From the NCBI RefSeq assembly GCF_000282495.1, contig NZ_AKJE01000046.1, positions 1-36,087 of the forward strand: DNA of 36,087 bases, given 5' to 3'. The first letter of the stretch is position 1. Each line of letters opens with the position of its first letter. Position numbers and translations under genes: made by a program. The notes beneath the pieces are model-generated. The model saw only the letters and a program-made list of their open reading frames with translations. It was not told where the DNA came from and searched no databases. This document shows, piece by piece, positions 15,457-24,364 of the stretch. This DNA is from Pseudomonas sp. GM79. Its GTDB lineage: Bacteria > Pseudomonadota > Gammaproteobacteria > Pseudomonadales > Pseudomonadaceae.

Positions 15457-16086
15457 TCATTCGGTCAACAGCGCATTCCTGACCGACCGTTTGTACTTCA
15501 GCGCAATCTTGCCCAGCAGCCGAATGACAATCGCCGAAAACATCAAACCGAACGGCAGGACGTACCACCCGCTCATGGGGATGCGTTTGAAGTTGGAGTA
15601 GGTGAACACCGCCGCAATCACCCACATGCCGCTGACGTGCAGGGCTTTCCAGGGTTTGGGGCCGATCAGCCGCGCCGTGGTTTTGAATGAGGTCAACGCC
15701 ATCAGCAGGATGAACAGGTAACCGACCGAGCCCGGGATGTTGCCGACCGTGGTGCGGCTGGGCCAGAACTCGGGGTTCAGTTGGCCATAGCTGTAAATCA
15801 GGATGGCGTGCACCAGGTGGGAAAACGCGAAGGCCAGGCCGATGAAGCGTCGTTCGCGCACCAACGAACGGGTGAAAGGCGAGGGCACCAGCACGGCGAG
15901 GGCCGATGCGGTGAACGCGGCAAGAAACAGTGCAAACGAAGTGCGCGCGGTAGCGCGAATGGCGCTGCGGGTGGCTTCCACCAGATCCGGATTCAGCAGC
16001 AGAATCAGGCCGGTGATCACCAGCACCAGCAAGGACAACAGGCCAAACAGCGACCAGCCGTGGTAACGGGGAACTTGGGTCATCAT
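15457..16086 (-). CDS. Ferric reductase-like / YedZ-type heme membrane protein
   Basis: A 209-residue membrane protein with about six helices. H90 and H93 ([10 protein letters not shown]) and H150 (ALHVSGMW) are likely heme ligands, as in ferric-reductase-domain proteins and MsrQ/YedZ. No flavin or NAD domain and no periplasmic molybdoenzyme partner (MsrP) is adjacent, so its electron partner is unknown. The start at 16086 has AGGAG 8 bases upstream. First gene of a possible leftward cluster ending at 12809, although a REP separates it from the DoxX-like gene. Confidence 0.83.
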   Translation of the reverse strand: MMTQVPRYHGWSLFGLLSLLVLVITGLILLLNPDLVEATRSAIRATARTSFALFLAAFTASALAVLVPSPFTRSLVRERRFIGLAFAFSHLVHAILIYSYGQLNPEFWPSRTTVGNIPGSVGYLFILLMALTSFKTTARLIGPKPWKALHVSGMWVIAAVFTYSNFKRIPMSGWYVLPFGLMFSAIVIRLLGKIALKYKRSVRNALLTE

Positions 16087-16315
16087 GACGATACTCCTGA
16101 GCAAGAGCCGACCCGGTTTTGCGAGTGGTCGGCGGACGGCAAGAGTTTTTCAACCCAGTGTGTGGGCGGTATGTCCGAAAGATCGCCCGGCGCAAGTTCA
16201 TGTATCCCGGGCTGCGACAGATACATTCCCATACAAAACTGTGATTCAGCCCCGACCAGCGGCGTCTAGCGACAGTGTCCCCGCAATCCCATGGGGCGAG
16301 ACTTCGGAACCCGGC

Positions 16316-17224
16316 ATGCAAGCGCTGTTGAACGAGATCCTTGACGCAGTCCGACCGTTGATCGGTCAGGGCAAAGTGGCTGACTACATTCCCGCCCTCG
16401 GCACGGTGCCGGCCAATCAGTTGGGCATTGCCGTGTATGGCAATGATGGCGAGTTGTTTTGTGCTGGAGACGCTGACACGCCGTTCTCGGTGCAGAGTAT
16501 TTCCAAGGTGTTCAGCCTGGTGCAGGCCATCGACCATTCCGGCGAAGCGATATGGGAACGTTTGGGCCACGAGCCGTCCGGGCAGCCGTTCAACTCGCTG
16601 GTGCAGCTGGAATTCGAACGCGGTCGCCCGCGCAATCCCTTCATCAACGCCGGCGCACTGGTGATTTGCGACATCAACCAATCACGCTTTGCCGCGCCGG
16701 CATTGTCGATGCGCGATTTTGTCCGGCGCTTGTCCGGTAATCCGAATGTCATGGTGGACGGCAAGGTCGCCGAGTCGGAATACCAGCACCGCGCGCGCAA
16801 CGCGGCCATGGCTTATCTGATGCAATCGTTCGGCAACTTTCATAACGACGTCGAAGCCGTGCTGCGCAGCTACTTCAGCCATTGCGCGCTGCGCATGAGT
16901 TGCGTGGATCTGGCCCGCACGTTCTGCTTTCTGGCCAACGACGGTTTCTGCAAACACAGCGGCGCCCAGATCCTCAGCGCCCGCCAGACCCAGCAAGTCA
17001 ACTCGATCATGGCCACCAGCGGGCTGTATGACGAAGCCGGTAACTTTGCCTATCGCGTCGGTCTGCCGGGCAAGAGCGGCGTGGGCGGGGGCATCGTCGC
17101 GGTAGTGCCGGGGCAATTCACGGTGTGCGTCTGGTCTCCGGAATTGAACGCCGCCGGCAACTCCCTCGCCGGCATGGCCGCGCTGGAGTTGTTGAGTCAG
17201 CGGATTGGCTGGTCGGTGTTCTGA
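16316..17224 (+). CDS. glsA: Glutaminase
   Basis: A 302-residue serine-dependent glutaminase, the usual length for bacterial GlsA/B. The beta-lactamase-like Ser-x-x-Lys pair is S61 and K64 in [10 protein letters not shown]. Further family segments are [10 protein letters not shown] and [15 protein letters not shown]. It hydrolyses glutamine to glutamate and ammonia in the cytoplasm. The start at 16316 gives the standard N-terminus; the open frame upstream to 16085 overlaps the divergent gene and lacks homology. The ribosome site is weak (GGAAC). Promoters for this gene and the leftward YedZ-like gene lie in 16087-16315. Confidence 0.95.
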   Translation: MQALLNEILDAVRPLIGQGKVADYIPALGTVPANQLGIAVYGNDGELFCAGDADTPFSVQSISKVFSLVQAIDHSGEAIWERLGHEPSGQPFNSLVQLEFERGRPRNPFINAGALVICDINQSRFAAPALSMRDFVRRLSGNPNVMVDGKVAESEYQHRARNAAMAYLMQSFGNFHNDVEAVLRSYFSHCALRMSCVDLARTFCFLANDGFCKHSGAQILSARQTQQVNSIMATSGLYDEAGNFAYRVGLPGKSGVGGGIVAVVPGQFTVCVWSPELNAAGNSLAGMAALELLSQRIGWSVF

Positions 17225-17299
17225 TGACCTGTCTTGACTAGCGTCCGATGAACGCTACCGTGAAGCAGGCATTCTTTGACTCAAGGGGCGGGTGACTTC

Positions 17300-18418
17300 A
17301 TGGTGAATTTCGGTTCCGCGCTTCTAGTCTTCAATGACCCGGACACTCATTTGCGCAAAGGGTTGTCTGCCGTGGTCCAGATTGGCGACACCCTGTGGGT
17401 CGCCAATGATGAATCCTTGAGCCTGGAGCGCTTCACCTTGCGTGAGCGCGTCGGTGCGGGCGAGTTTCTGTTTGATCAGCACAAGCAATTCCCGTTGGCG
17501 TCCCTGTTGACGCTGCCGGTCATCCCGACGATTGGCGAAGAATTCGTTGAGGCAGACCTGGAAGGCATGAGCTACGACCGCGACACGGGTTATCTCTGGA
17601 TTGTGGGGTCTCACAGCCTGAAACGGAAAAAACCCGATAGCACCAAGTCCCTGAAGAAAAACGCCGAGCGTCTGGCAACTGTCAGTCGCGATGGCAATCG
17701 TTTTCTCCTGGCCCGGATTCCGGTGGTCGAAGAAAACGGGACGTTCACTTTGGTAAAGAGCACCATCAACGATGCTCGAGTTGCCGCCCAATTGTCCGGC
17801 GATCAACTGGGTAACGAATTGCTCGATGAACTCAAGGACGACGAGCATATAGGGGCATTTCTGCACATTCCCGGCAAGGACAACGGGTTCGATACCGAAG
17901 GCCTCGAGGTCAATGGCAAGCGGGTTTTTATCGGATTGCGCGGGCCTGTGCTGCGGGGCTGGACCATTGTTCTGGAGGTCGAACCCGAAGACCATCCCAA
18001 GGCCGTCCACACGCTGACGCTGAAAAAAATCGGGCCCAAGGGGCGCAAATACCGAAAGCATTTTCTCCAGCTGGATGGACTCGGCGTCAGGGACTTATGC
18101 ATCGATGGTGACGACATGTTGATCCTGGCCGGGCCGACAATGAACCTCGACGGGCCTGTCAGCGTATTTCGATGGCACAACGGCGCCAGACCAACAGACG
18201 AAAGTTTTGTCTTCAGCGAACAACTGACGCCGGCCCTGGAGGTTCCTTATGGGCAAGGAGAGGATAAAGGCCGCGATCATGCCGAAGGAATGACCTTTGT
18301 CAGCACCGCCGGCGTAGAAGAGCCCTTGCTGCTGGTGGTCTATGACGCGAACGCCGGATGGCGCAAACAGAGGAGCAATCGCCTGGAGCAAGATGTATTT
18401 CGACTGGCAAAAAAGTAA
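17300..18418 (+). CDS. DUF3616 domain protein
   Basis: A 372-residue soluble protein that matches DUF3616, a predicted beta-propeller-like family of unknown function (LEGMSYDRDTGYLWIVGSHS, DNGFDTEGLEVNGKRVFIGL, DHAEGMTF). These blade-like repeats resemble SdiA-regulated/phytase-like propellers. No signal peptide. An upstream TTG at 17276 is in frame, but the ATG at 17300 is preceded by GGGTGA and is preferred. It follows the glutaminase by 75 bases in the same direction, and the ALDH gene begins 82 bases later. Confidence 0.85.
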   Translation: MVNFGSALLVFNDPDTHLRKGLSAVVQIGDTLWVANDESLSLERFTLRERVGAGEFLFDQHKQFPLASLLTLPVIPTIGEEFVEADLEGMSYDRDTGYLWIVGSHSLKRKKPDSTKSLKKNAERLATVSRDGNRFLLARIPVVEENGTFTLVKSTINDARVAAQLSGDQLGNELLDELKDDEHIGAFLHIPGKDNGFDTEGLEVNGKRVFIGLRGPVLRGWTIVLEVEPEDHPKAVHTLTLKKIGPKGRKYRKHFLQLDGLGVRDLCIDGDDMLILAGPTMNLDGPVSVFRWHNGARPTDESFVFSEQLTPALEVPYGQGEDKGRDHAEGMTFVSTAGVEEPLLLVVYDANAGWRKQRSNRLEQDVFRLAKK

Positions 18419-18500
18419 CCGCCAGTGTGCCCGGTGAATGACGCTTCATGGATTTTCCTATACATTTTCTGGCCGCTCTCCTGCATGGTGAAACCGTTTC

Positions 18501-20003
18501 ATGTCTCTTGCGCTCGAACGTCTAGTCGCTGGCACGCCAATCCCTTTTGCCGGTAATCGTGTCACTGTCGTCAGCCCCGAACTGGCGGCGCGCTTTCAGC
18601 CCGGCGACCATCTGCTGGTGGAGCAGGTCAGCGGCGAATTGTTGTTGATCCCGGTGGCGGACCAGCAAGCGGCGGCTGTCGCCATCGAGCGCGCGGAATC
18701 GGCATTCGCTGCAATGTCCGGCGTCTCGGATCACGCCATCAGCGAGTTCTTCGATCATTTTGCTCAACGCCTGGAAACGCCGGAATGCTGGGCCCTGATT
18801 GCAGCCGCCAACCTGGCCGACATCGAGCGAGCCAAGGCGCGCGGGCGTTCCACCACGCGGTTGCTGGCCGATGAACGCATGCGCGGCGACATGATCGCCG
18901 GCCTGCGGGCCTGGCGTGATGCACCGGCCACTCGCGGCAAGGTCGTGAGCTGCGTCGAGCATGACGGCTGGAAAGTCGAGCAAGTGGTCTCGCCGCTGGG
19001 CATCGTCGCGTTCGTGTTCGAAGGCCGACCGAATGTCTTTGCCGATGCCGCCGGTGTATTGCGCACCGGTAACACCGCAGTGCTGCGCATTGGCAGCGAC
19101 GCGTTGGGCACCGCCCAGGCCATCGTCACCCATGCATTGAATCCGGCACTGGCCGACGCCGGATTGCCGACCGGTGCGGTGTCACTGGTGGAAAGCGTCA
19201 ATCATGCCGCCGGTTGGGCGATGTTCGCCGACCGACGCCTGTCATTGGCCGTGGCCCGTGGGTCGGGACGGGCGGTCAGCCAGTTGGGCAGCATCGCGCA
19301 ACAGGCCGGCACGGCCGTCAGCCTGCACGGCACTGGTGGCGCCTGGCTGATCGCCGACAAGGACGCCGATGCCCAGCGCTTTGCCGCCGTGGTGCGCAAC
19401 TCGCTGGACCGCAAAGTCTGCAACACCCTGAACGTCTGCCTGATCCACCGCGATCGCGCCGCCGAACTGGTGCCGCTGTTTCTCGACGCACTGCAACAGG
19501 CCGGCACCGCTCGGGGCCAGGGCTGCAAGCTGCATATCGTCGAGGGGAGCGAGGCCTGTTTGCCGGCCGATTGGCAGACCGCTAGCGTCGAGGTGTACCG
19601 CGCCGAAGGCTATCAGACCGAAGCGTTGGCCGAACCGCTGCCCGAGGATCAATTGGGTCGCGAATGGGAATGGGAAGAAACCCCGGAAGTCAGCTTGAAG
19701 ATCGTCGACGACCTGGAGCAGGCCATCGTCTTGTTCAACCGCTACAGCCCGCAATTCACCGTGTCGCTGATCAGTGAAGATGCCCAGGCGCAGGAGCGTT
19801 TCTACAACGCGGTCAACGCACCTTTTGTCGGCAACGGGATTACCCGCTGGGTCGATGGACAGTACGCGTTGAACAAGCCGGAGCTGGGGCTTTCGAACTG
19901 GGAGAGCGGGCGCCTGTTTGCGCGCAGCGCGATTCTCTCGGGGGATGGTGTGTTCACCATCCGTAGCCGCATGACCCAGACGAGTCTGTCGGTCAAACGC
20001 TGA
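18501..20003 (+). CDS. ProA-like aldehyde dehydrogenase with N-terminal extension
   Basis: A 500-residue ALDH-superfamily protein closest to glutamate-5-semialdehyde dehydrogenase: VSPLGIVAFVFEGRPNV (about residues 163-179), the catalytic C307 in DRKVCNTLNVCLIH and VGNGITRWVDGQYAL. Normal ProA has about 420 residues; here about 70 extra residues precede the fold and other segments are longer. It is therefore probably a paralogue acting on another semialdehyde or acyl phosphate rather than the proline-biosynthetic enzyme. TATACA at 18459-18464, in a CCTATACATT context, is a possible -10 box. It ends 27 bases before a REP doublet. Confidence 0.85.
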   Translation: MSLALERLVAGTPIPFAGNRVTVVSPELAARFQPGDHLLVEQVSGELLLIPVADQQAAAVAIERAESAFAAMSGVSDHAISEFFDHFAQRLETPECWALIAAANLADIERAKARGRSTTRLLADERMRGDMIAGLRAWRDAPATRGKVVSCVEHDGWKVEQVVSPLGIVAFVFEGRPNVFADAAGVLRTGNTAVLRIGSDALGTAQAIVTHALNPALADAGLPTGAVSLVESVNHAAGWAMFADRRLSLAVARGSGRAVSQLGSIAQQAGTAVSLHGTGGAWLIADKDADAQRFAAVVRNSLDRKVCNTLNVCLIHRDRAAELVPLFLDALQQAGTARGQGCKLHIVEGSEACLPADWQTASVEVYRAEGYQTEALAEPLPEDQLGREWEWEETPEVSLKIVDDLEQAIVLFNRYSPQFTVSLISEDAQAQERFYNAVNAPFVGNGITRWVDGQYALNKPELGLSNWESGRLFARSAILSGDGVFTIRSRMTQTSLSVKR

Positions 20004-20030
20004 GACGGCATTCTAGAACAGCCACGCAAA

Positions 20031-20124
20031 CCTGTGGGAGCGGGCTTGCTCGCGAAAGCGGTGTGTCAGGCGACATCATTGTTGACTGTGCCGCCGTCTT
20101 CGCGAGCAAGCCCGCTCCCACAGG
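20031..20124. repeat. REP doublet, GTGGGAGCGGGCTTGCTCGCG family
   Basis: Outer arms CCTGTGGGAG and CTCCCACAGG are perfectly paired. The doublet lies between the ProA-like gene and the BON-domain gene and could protect the 3' end of the upstream transcript. Confidence 0.9.
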
Positions 20125-20190
20125 ATATTCGTCGCTCTTGTATTTTACCGGCATCAGGGACAGCCCTCCGACCGCAGGCCACGGCACGCA

Positions 20191-20200
20191 CTATACTTAA
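20191..20200 (+). promoter_or_regulatory. Sigma-S-type -10 element before the BON-domain gene
   Basis: CTATACTTAA is an exact match to the extended -10 of E. coli RpoS promoters, with no recognisable sigma-70 -35 box at the right distance. A GTCCGT...ACGGAC hairpin (20206-20229) would lie at the transcript start. BON-domain proteins such as OsmY are often RpoS targets. Confidence 0.5.
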
Positions 20201-20262
20201 TGTGTGTCCGTGTCTGCGTGGGGACGGACAGCGCATCTGATTACGTCAGAGAGGGTTGCGCC

Positions 20263-20604
20263 ATGAAACTTCATTCCTTTCAACATTATTCTCATGGTCT
20301 GGAAACGGTCGTTCACGACATGTGGATTACCGCCCGGGTGAAGTCGGCCCTGGCATTGGCCGAAACCACCCTCGGCCTGAATGTCCATGTCAAAACCCAT
20401 GCGGGCACGGTGGCATTGAGCGGTCGCGTCAACACTCACAGGCAGTGTGAGCAGGCTGTTGCTCTGGCCCGTTCGGTGCCTGGTGTCGTCAATATCGATG
20501 CCAGCGAATTGCTCACTCACGTGTTCACCCCAGGACATTCTCCAGAAGCACCGAATGCCGAAGAGACCACTGAGCGTCGGCCACCCTCGTCAGACGACAA
20601 ATGA
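20263..20604 (+). CDS. BON-domain protein
   Basis: A 113-residue protein with one BON domain (residues about 20-85: WITARVKSALALAETTLG, then VALSGRVNT and VPGVVNID). No signal peptide is visible, unlike OsmY. The last 25 residues are hydrophilic and probably disordered. The ATG at 20263 follows AGAGAGGGTT; the frame upstream to 20200 runs into the promoter. BON domains bind phospholipids or other envelope components and are commonly stress-related. Its own -10 element suggests stationary-phase expression. Confidence 0.85.
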   Translation: MKLHSFQHYSHGLETVVHDMWITARVKSALALAETTLGLNVHVKTHAGTVALSGRVNTHRQCEQAVALARSVPGVVNIDASELLTHVFTPGHSPEAPNAEETTERRPPSSDDK

Positions 20605-20694
20605 CTATGGTGATCCAGTGAGTGTCATGCCTGTTCGCAGCCATGGACGGGCGTAGTCGCGTGCCAGCCCATTTTGTAACGCTGCGCCAAGCCT

Positions 20695-21354
20695 TCAGGC
20701 GGCTTCGACCGCTTGACCATACACCGCACAGGTGTCCGGATGTTCGGCCAGAGACACGAAGTTGCGCCGGCTGGCATCCAGCGCATCGACCGAGCCGGTT
20801 TCGATGTCATAAACCCAACCATGCAGATTCAGCAGGCCTTTTTCCTGGGCCAGACGCACGCTCGGGTGAGTCTGGATATTCGCCAGTTGGGCGATGACAT
20901 TTTCCCGGACCATCGAACTTACCTTGGCTGCGTCGCTGGCGTGAGGGCGGGAGTCATTGATTACCTTGGCCGACTCGGCGTGTTGCAACCAGCCGCTGAC
21001 GGCGGGCAGGTGATCCATGCATGTGCACTGGGCGATGGCGGTCATGGCGCCACAGTCCGAATGCCCGCAGATCACGATGTCCGTCACGCCCAATACCGCG
21101 ACTGCATATTCGACCGTGGCCGACACGCCGCCGGGATGCGGACTGTACGAGGGCACGATATTGCCGGCATTGCGCACCACGAACAGTTCGCCGGGTTCTT
21201 GCTGGGTCAGCAATTCCGGCACCACACGGCTGTCGGAACAGGTGATGAACAAGGTACCGGGATGCTGGGTGGTGGCCAGGTGTTTGAACAGGTCGGTACG
21301 TTGCGGGAAGGCTTCTTTCTGGAACTTCAATAAACCTTCGATGAGCGCTTTCAT
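20695..21354 (-). CDS. cynT: Beta-class carbonic anhydrase CynT
   Basis: A 219-residue zinc enzyme, the same length as E. coli CynT and similar throughout ([49 protein letters not shown]). Zinc and active-site residues are C39, D41 and R43 (CSDSR) and H98 and C101 (GHSDCG). It hydrates CO2 to bicarbonate, replenishing the bicarbonate that cyanase consumes. It lies downstream of cynS on the same strand, with 166 bases and a REP doublet between them. The ribosome site is AAGGAAG upstream of the ATG. Confidence 0.95.
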   Translation of the reverse strand: MKALIEGLLKFQKEAFPQRTDLFKHLATTQHPGTLFITCSDSRVVPELLTQQEPGELFVVRNAGNIVPSYSPHPGGVSATVEYAVAVLGVTDIVICGHSDCGAMTAIAQCTCMDHLPAVSGWLQHAESAKVINDSRPHASDAAKVSSMVRENVIAQLANIQTHPSVRLAQEKGLLNLHGWVYDIETGSVDALDASRRNFVSLAEHPDTCAVYGQAVEAA

Positions 21355-21397
21355 GGTGGACTTCCTTGCAATGAATGAGAGGGGCTAATGCCTGCAT

Positions 21398-21495
21398 AAC
21401 CTGTGGGAGCGGGCTTGCTCGCGAAGACGGCGGCACAGTCAACATTGATGTCGCCTGACACACCGCTTTCGCGAGCAAGCCCGCTCCCACAGGTT
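21398..21495. repeat. REP doublet between cynS and cynT
   Basis: Outer arms AACCTGTGGG and CCCACAGGTT are perfectly paired over the REP core. It separates the two cyanate genes and may change their relative mRNA levels. Confidence 0.9.
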
Positions 21496-21520
21496 TTGCA
21501 CCTAAATTGACTGGATTGTC

Positions 21521-21988
21521 TTAGAACGGACGCAACGGCAGGAACTTGCCGTCCAGGGTAATCACTGCGCGGGAACCACCTTCCGGATCTTCAACTTTCT
21601 TCATGTCCAGCTTGAAGTTGATCGCGCTGATGATGCCGTCGCCGAATTGCTCGTGAACCAGGGCTTTGAGCGTGGTGCCGTAGATCTGGATCATTTCGTA
21701 GAAACGGTAGATGGTCGGGTCGGTCGGGATACCCGAGAGGCTGCCGCGCAGCGGAATGATCTGCAGGCGGGCCACGGCGTCGGCGTCCAGTTCGAGTTTC
21801 TCGCCAATCACCTTGGCGGCAGCTTCCGGCAGCGGATGCTGGCCGAGCAGGGCGGCGGTGACGTAGGCCAGGCCCAGGCCGGTGCCATCGGTCAAATCCT
21901 GCCAGGACAGATTCCTGCGCGCCTTGGCATCGAGGATCGAAGTGGTCAGGGCCAGACTCGGGTCTTGGTAAGCATGGGACTGTTGCAT
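21521..21988 (-). CDS. cynS: Cyanase (cyanate hydratase)
   Basis: A 155-residue enzyme that converts cyanate and bicarbonate to ammonia and CO2. Catalytic residues R95, E98 and S121 (YRFYEMI and GIISAINF) correspond to R96, E99 and S122 of the 156-residue E. coli enzyme. The N-terminal helical domain ([16 protein letters not shown]) and C-terminal [11 protein letters not shown] are typical. AGGAG lies 7 bases before the ATG at 21988; the longer frame to 22108 would overlap the cynR start and is rejected. It is divergent from cynR, which should activate it in the presence of cyanate. Confidence 0.97.
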   Translation of the reverse strand: MQQSHAYQDPSLALTTSILDAKARRNLSWQDLTDGTGLGLAYVTAALLGQHPLPEAAAKVIGEKLELDADAVARLQIIPLRGSLSGIPTDPTIYRFYEMIQIYGTTLKALVHEQFGDGIISAINFKLDMKKVEDPEGGSRAVITLDGKFLPLRPF

Positions 21989-22068
21989 GGTGTGACTCCT
22001 ATCGGTTGTGGCTGGAAAGTGGAGCCATCTTCGGTCGGTTGATCCATAGCGTCCAAGACCGATATACA

Positions 22069-22079
22069 ATGCGTTGCAT
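22069..22079. promoter_or_regulatory. Likely CynR operator
   Basis: A perfect dyad ATGC-GTT-GCAT lies between the divergent cynS and cynR start codons, in a TATACAATGCGTTGCATAAG context. The size and position fit the binding site of a LysR-type activator that also represses itself. Confidence 0.5.
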
Positions 22080-22106
22080 AAGTCCTGCCTATAGATGGTG
22101 TGCCCC

Positions 22107-23012
22107 ATGCTGCTCCGACATTTGCGCTACTTGCTGGCAGTCGCCGACCACGGCGGCTTCACCCGCGCCGCCGAGGCGTTGCACGTCTCCCAACCGACGC
22201 TGTCCCAGCAGATCCGGCAACTGGAGGAAACCCTCGGCGTCAGCCTGTTCGACCGCACCTCGCGCACGGTCAAGCCGACCGATGCAGGGCTGGCCTATAT
22301 CGAAAGTGCCCGTCGGGTACTCGTGGAACTTGAAGCGGGGAAACGTGCGCTGCATGACGTGAAGGACTTGTCTCGCGGCACTTTGCGACTGGCCATGACG
22401 CCAACGTTCATGGCGTATCTGGTGGGGCCGCTGGTGCGCGACTACGTGGCGAAGTTTGCGAACATCCATCTGCAGATTTTCGAGTTATCGATGGATGACA
22501 TCGAGGCCGGGTTGCTCGATGACTCGCTGGACATTGCCATTGCCTTTACCCCGGTGAGGAGCCCCGACATCGAGTGCCTGCCGGCATTTGTCGAGACCTT
22601 GGGCGTGATGGTCGGGCGCAGTCATCCGTTGTTCGAGCGCCAGAACCCGTTATCGCCAAAGGAGGTGGCGCAACTGGAGTTTGCGTTGCTGACGCCAGAC
22701 TTCATCACCCGATCCACCATCGACGAGTATTTTCGACAACAGAACATCACGCCCAAGGTGGCGATCGAGGTGAACTCGGTGAGTACGCTGTTGGAGGTCA
22801 TTCGTCACGCGCCGATGGCCACCATCCTGCCGGAACCTATTGCCATTGCGGAACGGGCATTGCACAAAATTCCGCTGCTGGGGGAGGCGCCCAACCGAGG
22901 CGCCGCGCTGCTTCGGCGCAAAAACAACTATCACAGTGCGGCGTCGATGGCCTTTATGGACCTGGCGTTGGGCGCGGCTGCGGTCGAGTCGGCGAAGTCA
23001 GTCATCCACTGA
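22107..23012 (+). CDS. cynR: CynR, LysR-type activator of the cyanate genes
   Basis: A 301-residue LTTR with strong similarity to E. coli CynR: the HTH region [20 protein letters not shown] is followed by [20 protein letters not shown], then [19 protein letters not shown] and [11 protein letters not shown]. It senses cyanate and activates cynS and cynT. The start at 22107 matches the E. coli N-terminus; the ribosome site is weak. The last 15 bases overlap the convergent small gene at 22998. Confidence 0.93.
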   Translation: MLLRHLRYLLAVADHGGFTRAAEALHVSQPTLSQQIRQLEETLGVSLFDRTSRTVKPTDAGLAYIESARRVLVELEAGKRALHDVKDLSRGTLRLAMTPTFMAYLVGPLVRDYVAKFANIHLQIFELSMDDIEAGLLDDSLDIAIAFTPVRSPDIECLPAFVETLGVMVGRSHPLFERQNPLSPKEVAQLEFALLTPDFITRSTIDEYFRQQNITPKVAIEVNSVSTLLEVIRHAPMATILPEPIAIAERALHKIPLLGEAPNRGAALLRRKNNYHSAASMAFMDLALGAAAVESAKSVIH

Positions 23013-23297
23013 TTGGCACAGCCCATTGGGAGCCTTGCCGGTGGAGGACACGGTCACCGAATCGTCATCGGCGAGGATGATCGAGATCGTGATGCCCGAA
23101 CCCCTGGCTTCGAAGTGGCGATCGTTGATGGCTTTGGTTACTGCCTCTTTGCTGTTGATCAATACCGGACCGTCCTGATCCGCATGGACGACGACTTTAC
23201 CGGGGCAGTCCACATCGAATGAGGGAATGCCAGGGAGGGTGTTCGCGTGGGCAACATTTGCCATTGCCAACACTATGAATGTCAGGATTCTGTTCAT
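22998..23297 (-). CDS. Small periplasmic hypothetical protein (99 aa)
   Basis: A 99-residue protein with a signal peptide (MNRILTFIVLAMANVAHA, cleavage after residue 18), leaving a mature domain of about 81 residues with two cysteines (C31 and one near the C-terminus, GLCQS) that could form a disulfide. A strong ribosome site (GGAGG) lies 7 bases before the ATG. I do not recognise a family. It is convergent with cynR, with a 15-base overlap, and is preceded on its own strand by a bidirectional terminator at 23371, so it is its own transcript. Confidence 0.75.
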   Translation of the reverse strand: MNRILTFIVLAMANVAHANTLPGIPSFDVDCPGKVVVHADQDGPVLINSKEAVTKAINDRHFEARGSGITISIILADDDSVTVSSTGKAPNGLCQSVDD

Positions 23298-23370
23298 CGC
23301 AAGCCTCCAGGGATCCAGCAGGGCATACGGTTAACCATAGCTTTATTTGGTGCGCACGAGACAAACGAAA

Positions 23371-23400
23371 AGGCCCCGCTCGATACTCCGAGCGGGGCCT
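23371..23400. terminator. Strong rho-independent terminator
   Basis: AGGCCCCGCTCG (23371-23382), a 6-base loop, then CGAGCGGGGCCT (23389-23400): a perfect 12-bp GC-rich stem, flanked by GAAA on one side and TCTTTC on the other. It terminates the leftward gene that ends at 23423 and may act in both directions. Confidence 0.85.
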
Positions 23401-23422
23401 TCTTTCATTACTGAGGGGGATA

Positions 23423-23752
23423 TCAATACAAGCGATCAATCACCCGAACTTCGTTCTGGTTCTGCATCGATGCCCACGCCTGTTTCAGCGTTTGCAGCAC
23501 ATTACCGATGAAGTCTTTGTCGGCCGCGGCTTTCTTGCCGACATAACCCTGGCCGCGACGGTACATCTTCAGTCGGGCGAGCAGGTTCTGGTTGTTCCGG
23601 TCGAACTCTTCTTCGTGGGCATGGGGCGACAGGCAGTCGATATGGACCTGGCCCGATTTGCTGATCCACAGAATATGGCTGTCCTGGCTGTCTTTTTGCG
23701 CAGCGAACAAGCGAGCCAGTTCATCGATAGTAGGTTGATTGTTCAGATTCAT
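23423..23752 (-). CDS. Hypothetical protein (109 aa)
   Basis: A 109-residue soluble, hydrophilic protein (MNLNNQPTIDELARLFAAQ, later HILWISKSGQVHIDCL and GQGYVGKKAA). No signal peptide or membrane segment. AGGGG lies 8 bases before the ATG at 23752, and a strong terminator follows the stop by 22 bases, so it is a complete single-gene unit. I do not know the family. The ITSKSGxVHID-like strand pattern suggests a small alpha/beta fold. The open frame extends upstream to 23989 but has no ribosome site there. Confidence 0.8.
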   Translation of the reverse strand: MNLNNQPTIDELARLFAAQKDSQDSHILWISKSGQVHIDCLSPHAHEEEFDRNNQNLLARLKMYRRGQGYVGKKAAADKDFIGNVLQTLKQAWASMQNQNEVRVIDRLY

Positions 23753-24301
23753 TGTAAGCCCCTTGACCATTTGGTGATCTTTCAAAGTTGATTCGCTAAT
23801 ACAAGTAGCCCATCGGTTAGTTGATCCCTGGCACCGAAACCAGGACGTCAGCGGTCGGCCGTCAATACGACGGGGTCCCGCGTCTGCTGCATGTAGTCGT
23901 GTTGAATAACTGCTACGCAATAGCGTCACAACGAAGAGAAGCGGCGAAAACCTGGAGGCCACTGCCGACATTTTCAGGGTCGGCCACAAGCTTCATGAGG
24001 ATTGATCGCCAGCGCTTCTCGTCCTTTGTACTGGACGTTCAGGCCAGGTCAGCTTCTTCAATCTGCCTTGTGGGCAGCGTGTATCCGGGAAAAACAGCTC
24101 GGCGGTCAGACGAGCTTGCTCAAACGTGTTGCCTGTACTCCCGATCGGGGAGATGTCTGCATCATGCAAGGGCAAATCGGAGGCGTCAACGGTTTTGTAG
24201 TGATTATTTTTGCTCACTACATATTGTCGGACAAAGTGGTTTTGGAATTAGAAAATCGGCGTGGCTAGCACCAGCAGAACTTTTGCGGTGCTGGAATCGT
24301 C
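23753..24301. other. 550-bp stretch without a supportable gene
   Basis: This stretch is less GC-rich than its surroundings and has poorly coding-like reading frames on both strands. The longest frames (+ strand from 23821; - strand 23993-24217, GTG start) lack ribosome sites and show no recognisable family. On the minus strand, short coherent segments such as KDEKRWRSILMKLVADPEN and LPTRQIEEADLA appear in different or interrupted frames, which may be remnants of a decayed gene. The promoter for the 109-residue gene is expected near 23760-23900. Confidence 0.4.
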
Positions 24302-24364
24302 AAGATCGCAGCCTTCGGCAGCTCCTACGGGGCCGGGGTAGGAGCTGCCAAAGGCTGCGATCTT
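24302..24364. repeat. REP-like inverted repeat, GTAGGAGCTGCCGAAGGCTG family
   Basis: AAGATCGCAGCCTTCGGCAG...CTCCTAC pairs with its complement after a short loop, with one mismatch in the right arm. It forms the 3' end of the acetyltransferase gene: that frame reads through the right arm and the loop and stops at TAG in the left arm. Confidence 0.85.

Noticed and set aside
15338..16681. A 447-residue minus-strand frame across a REP, the YedZ-like gene and glutaminase
   Set aside because: It reads through a REP and is antisense or out of frame to two recognisable genes; no family match or ribosome site.
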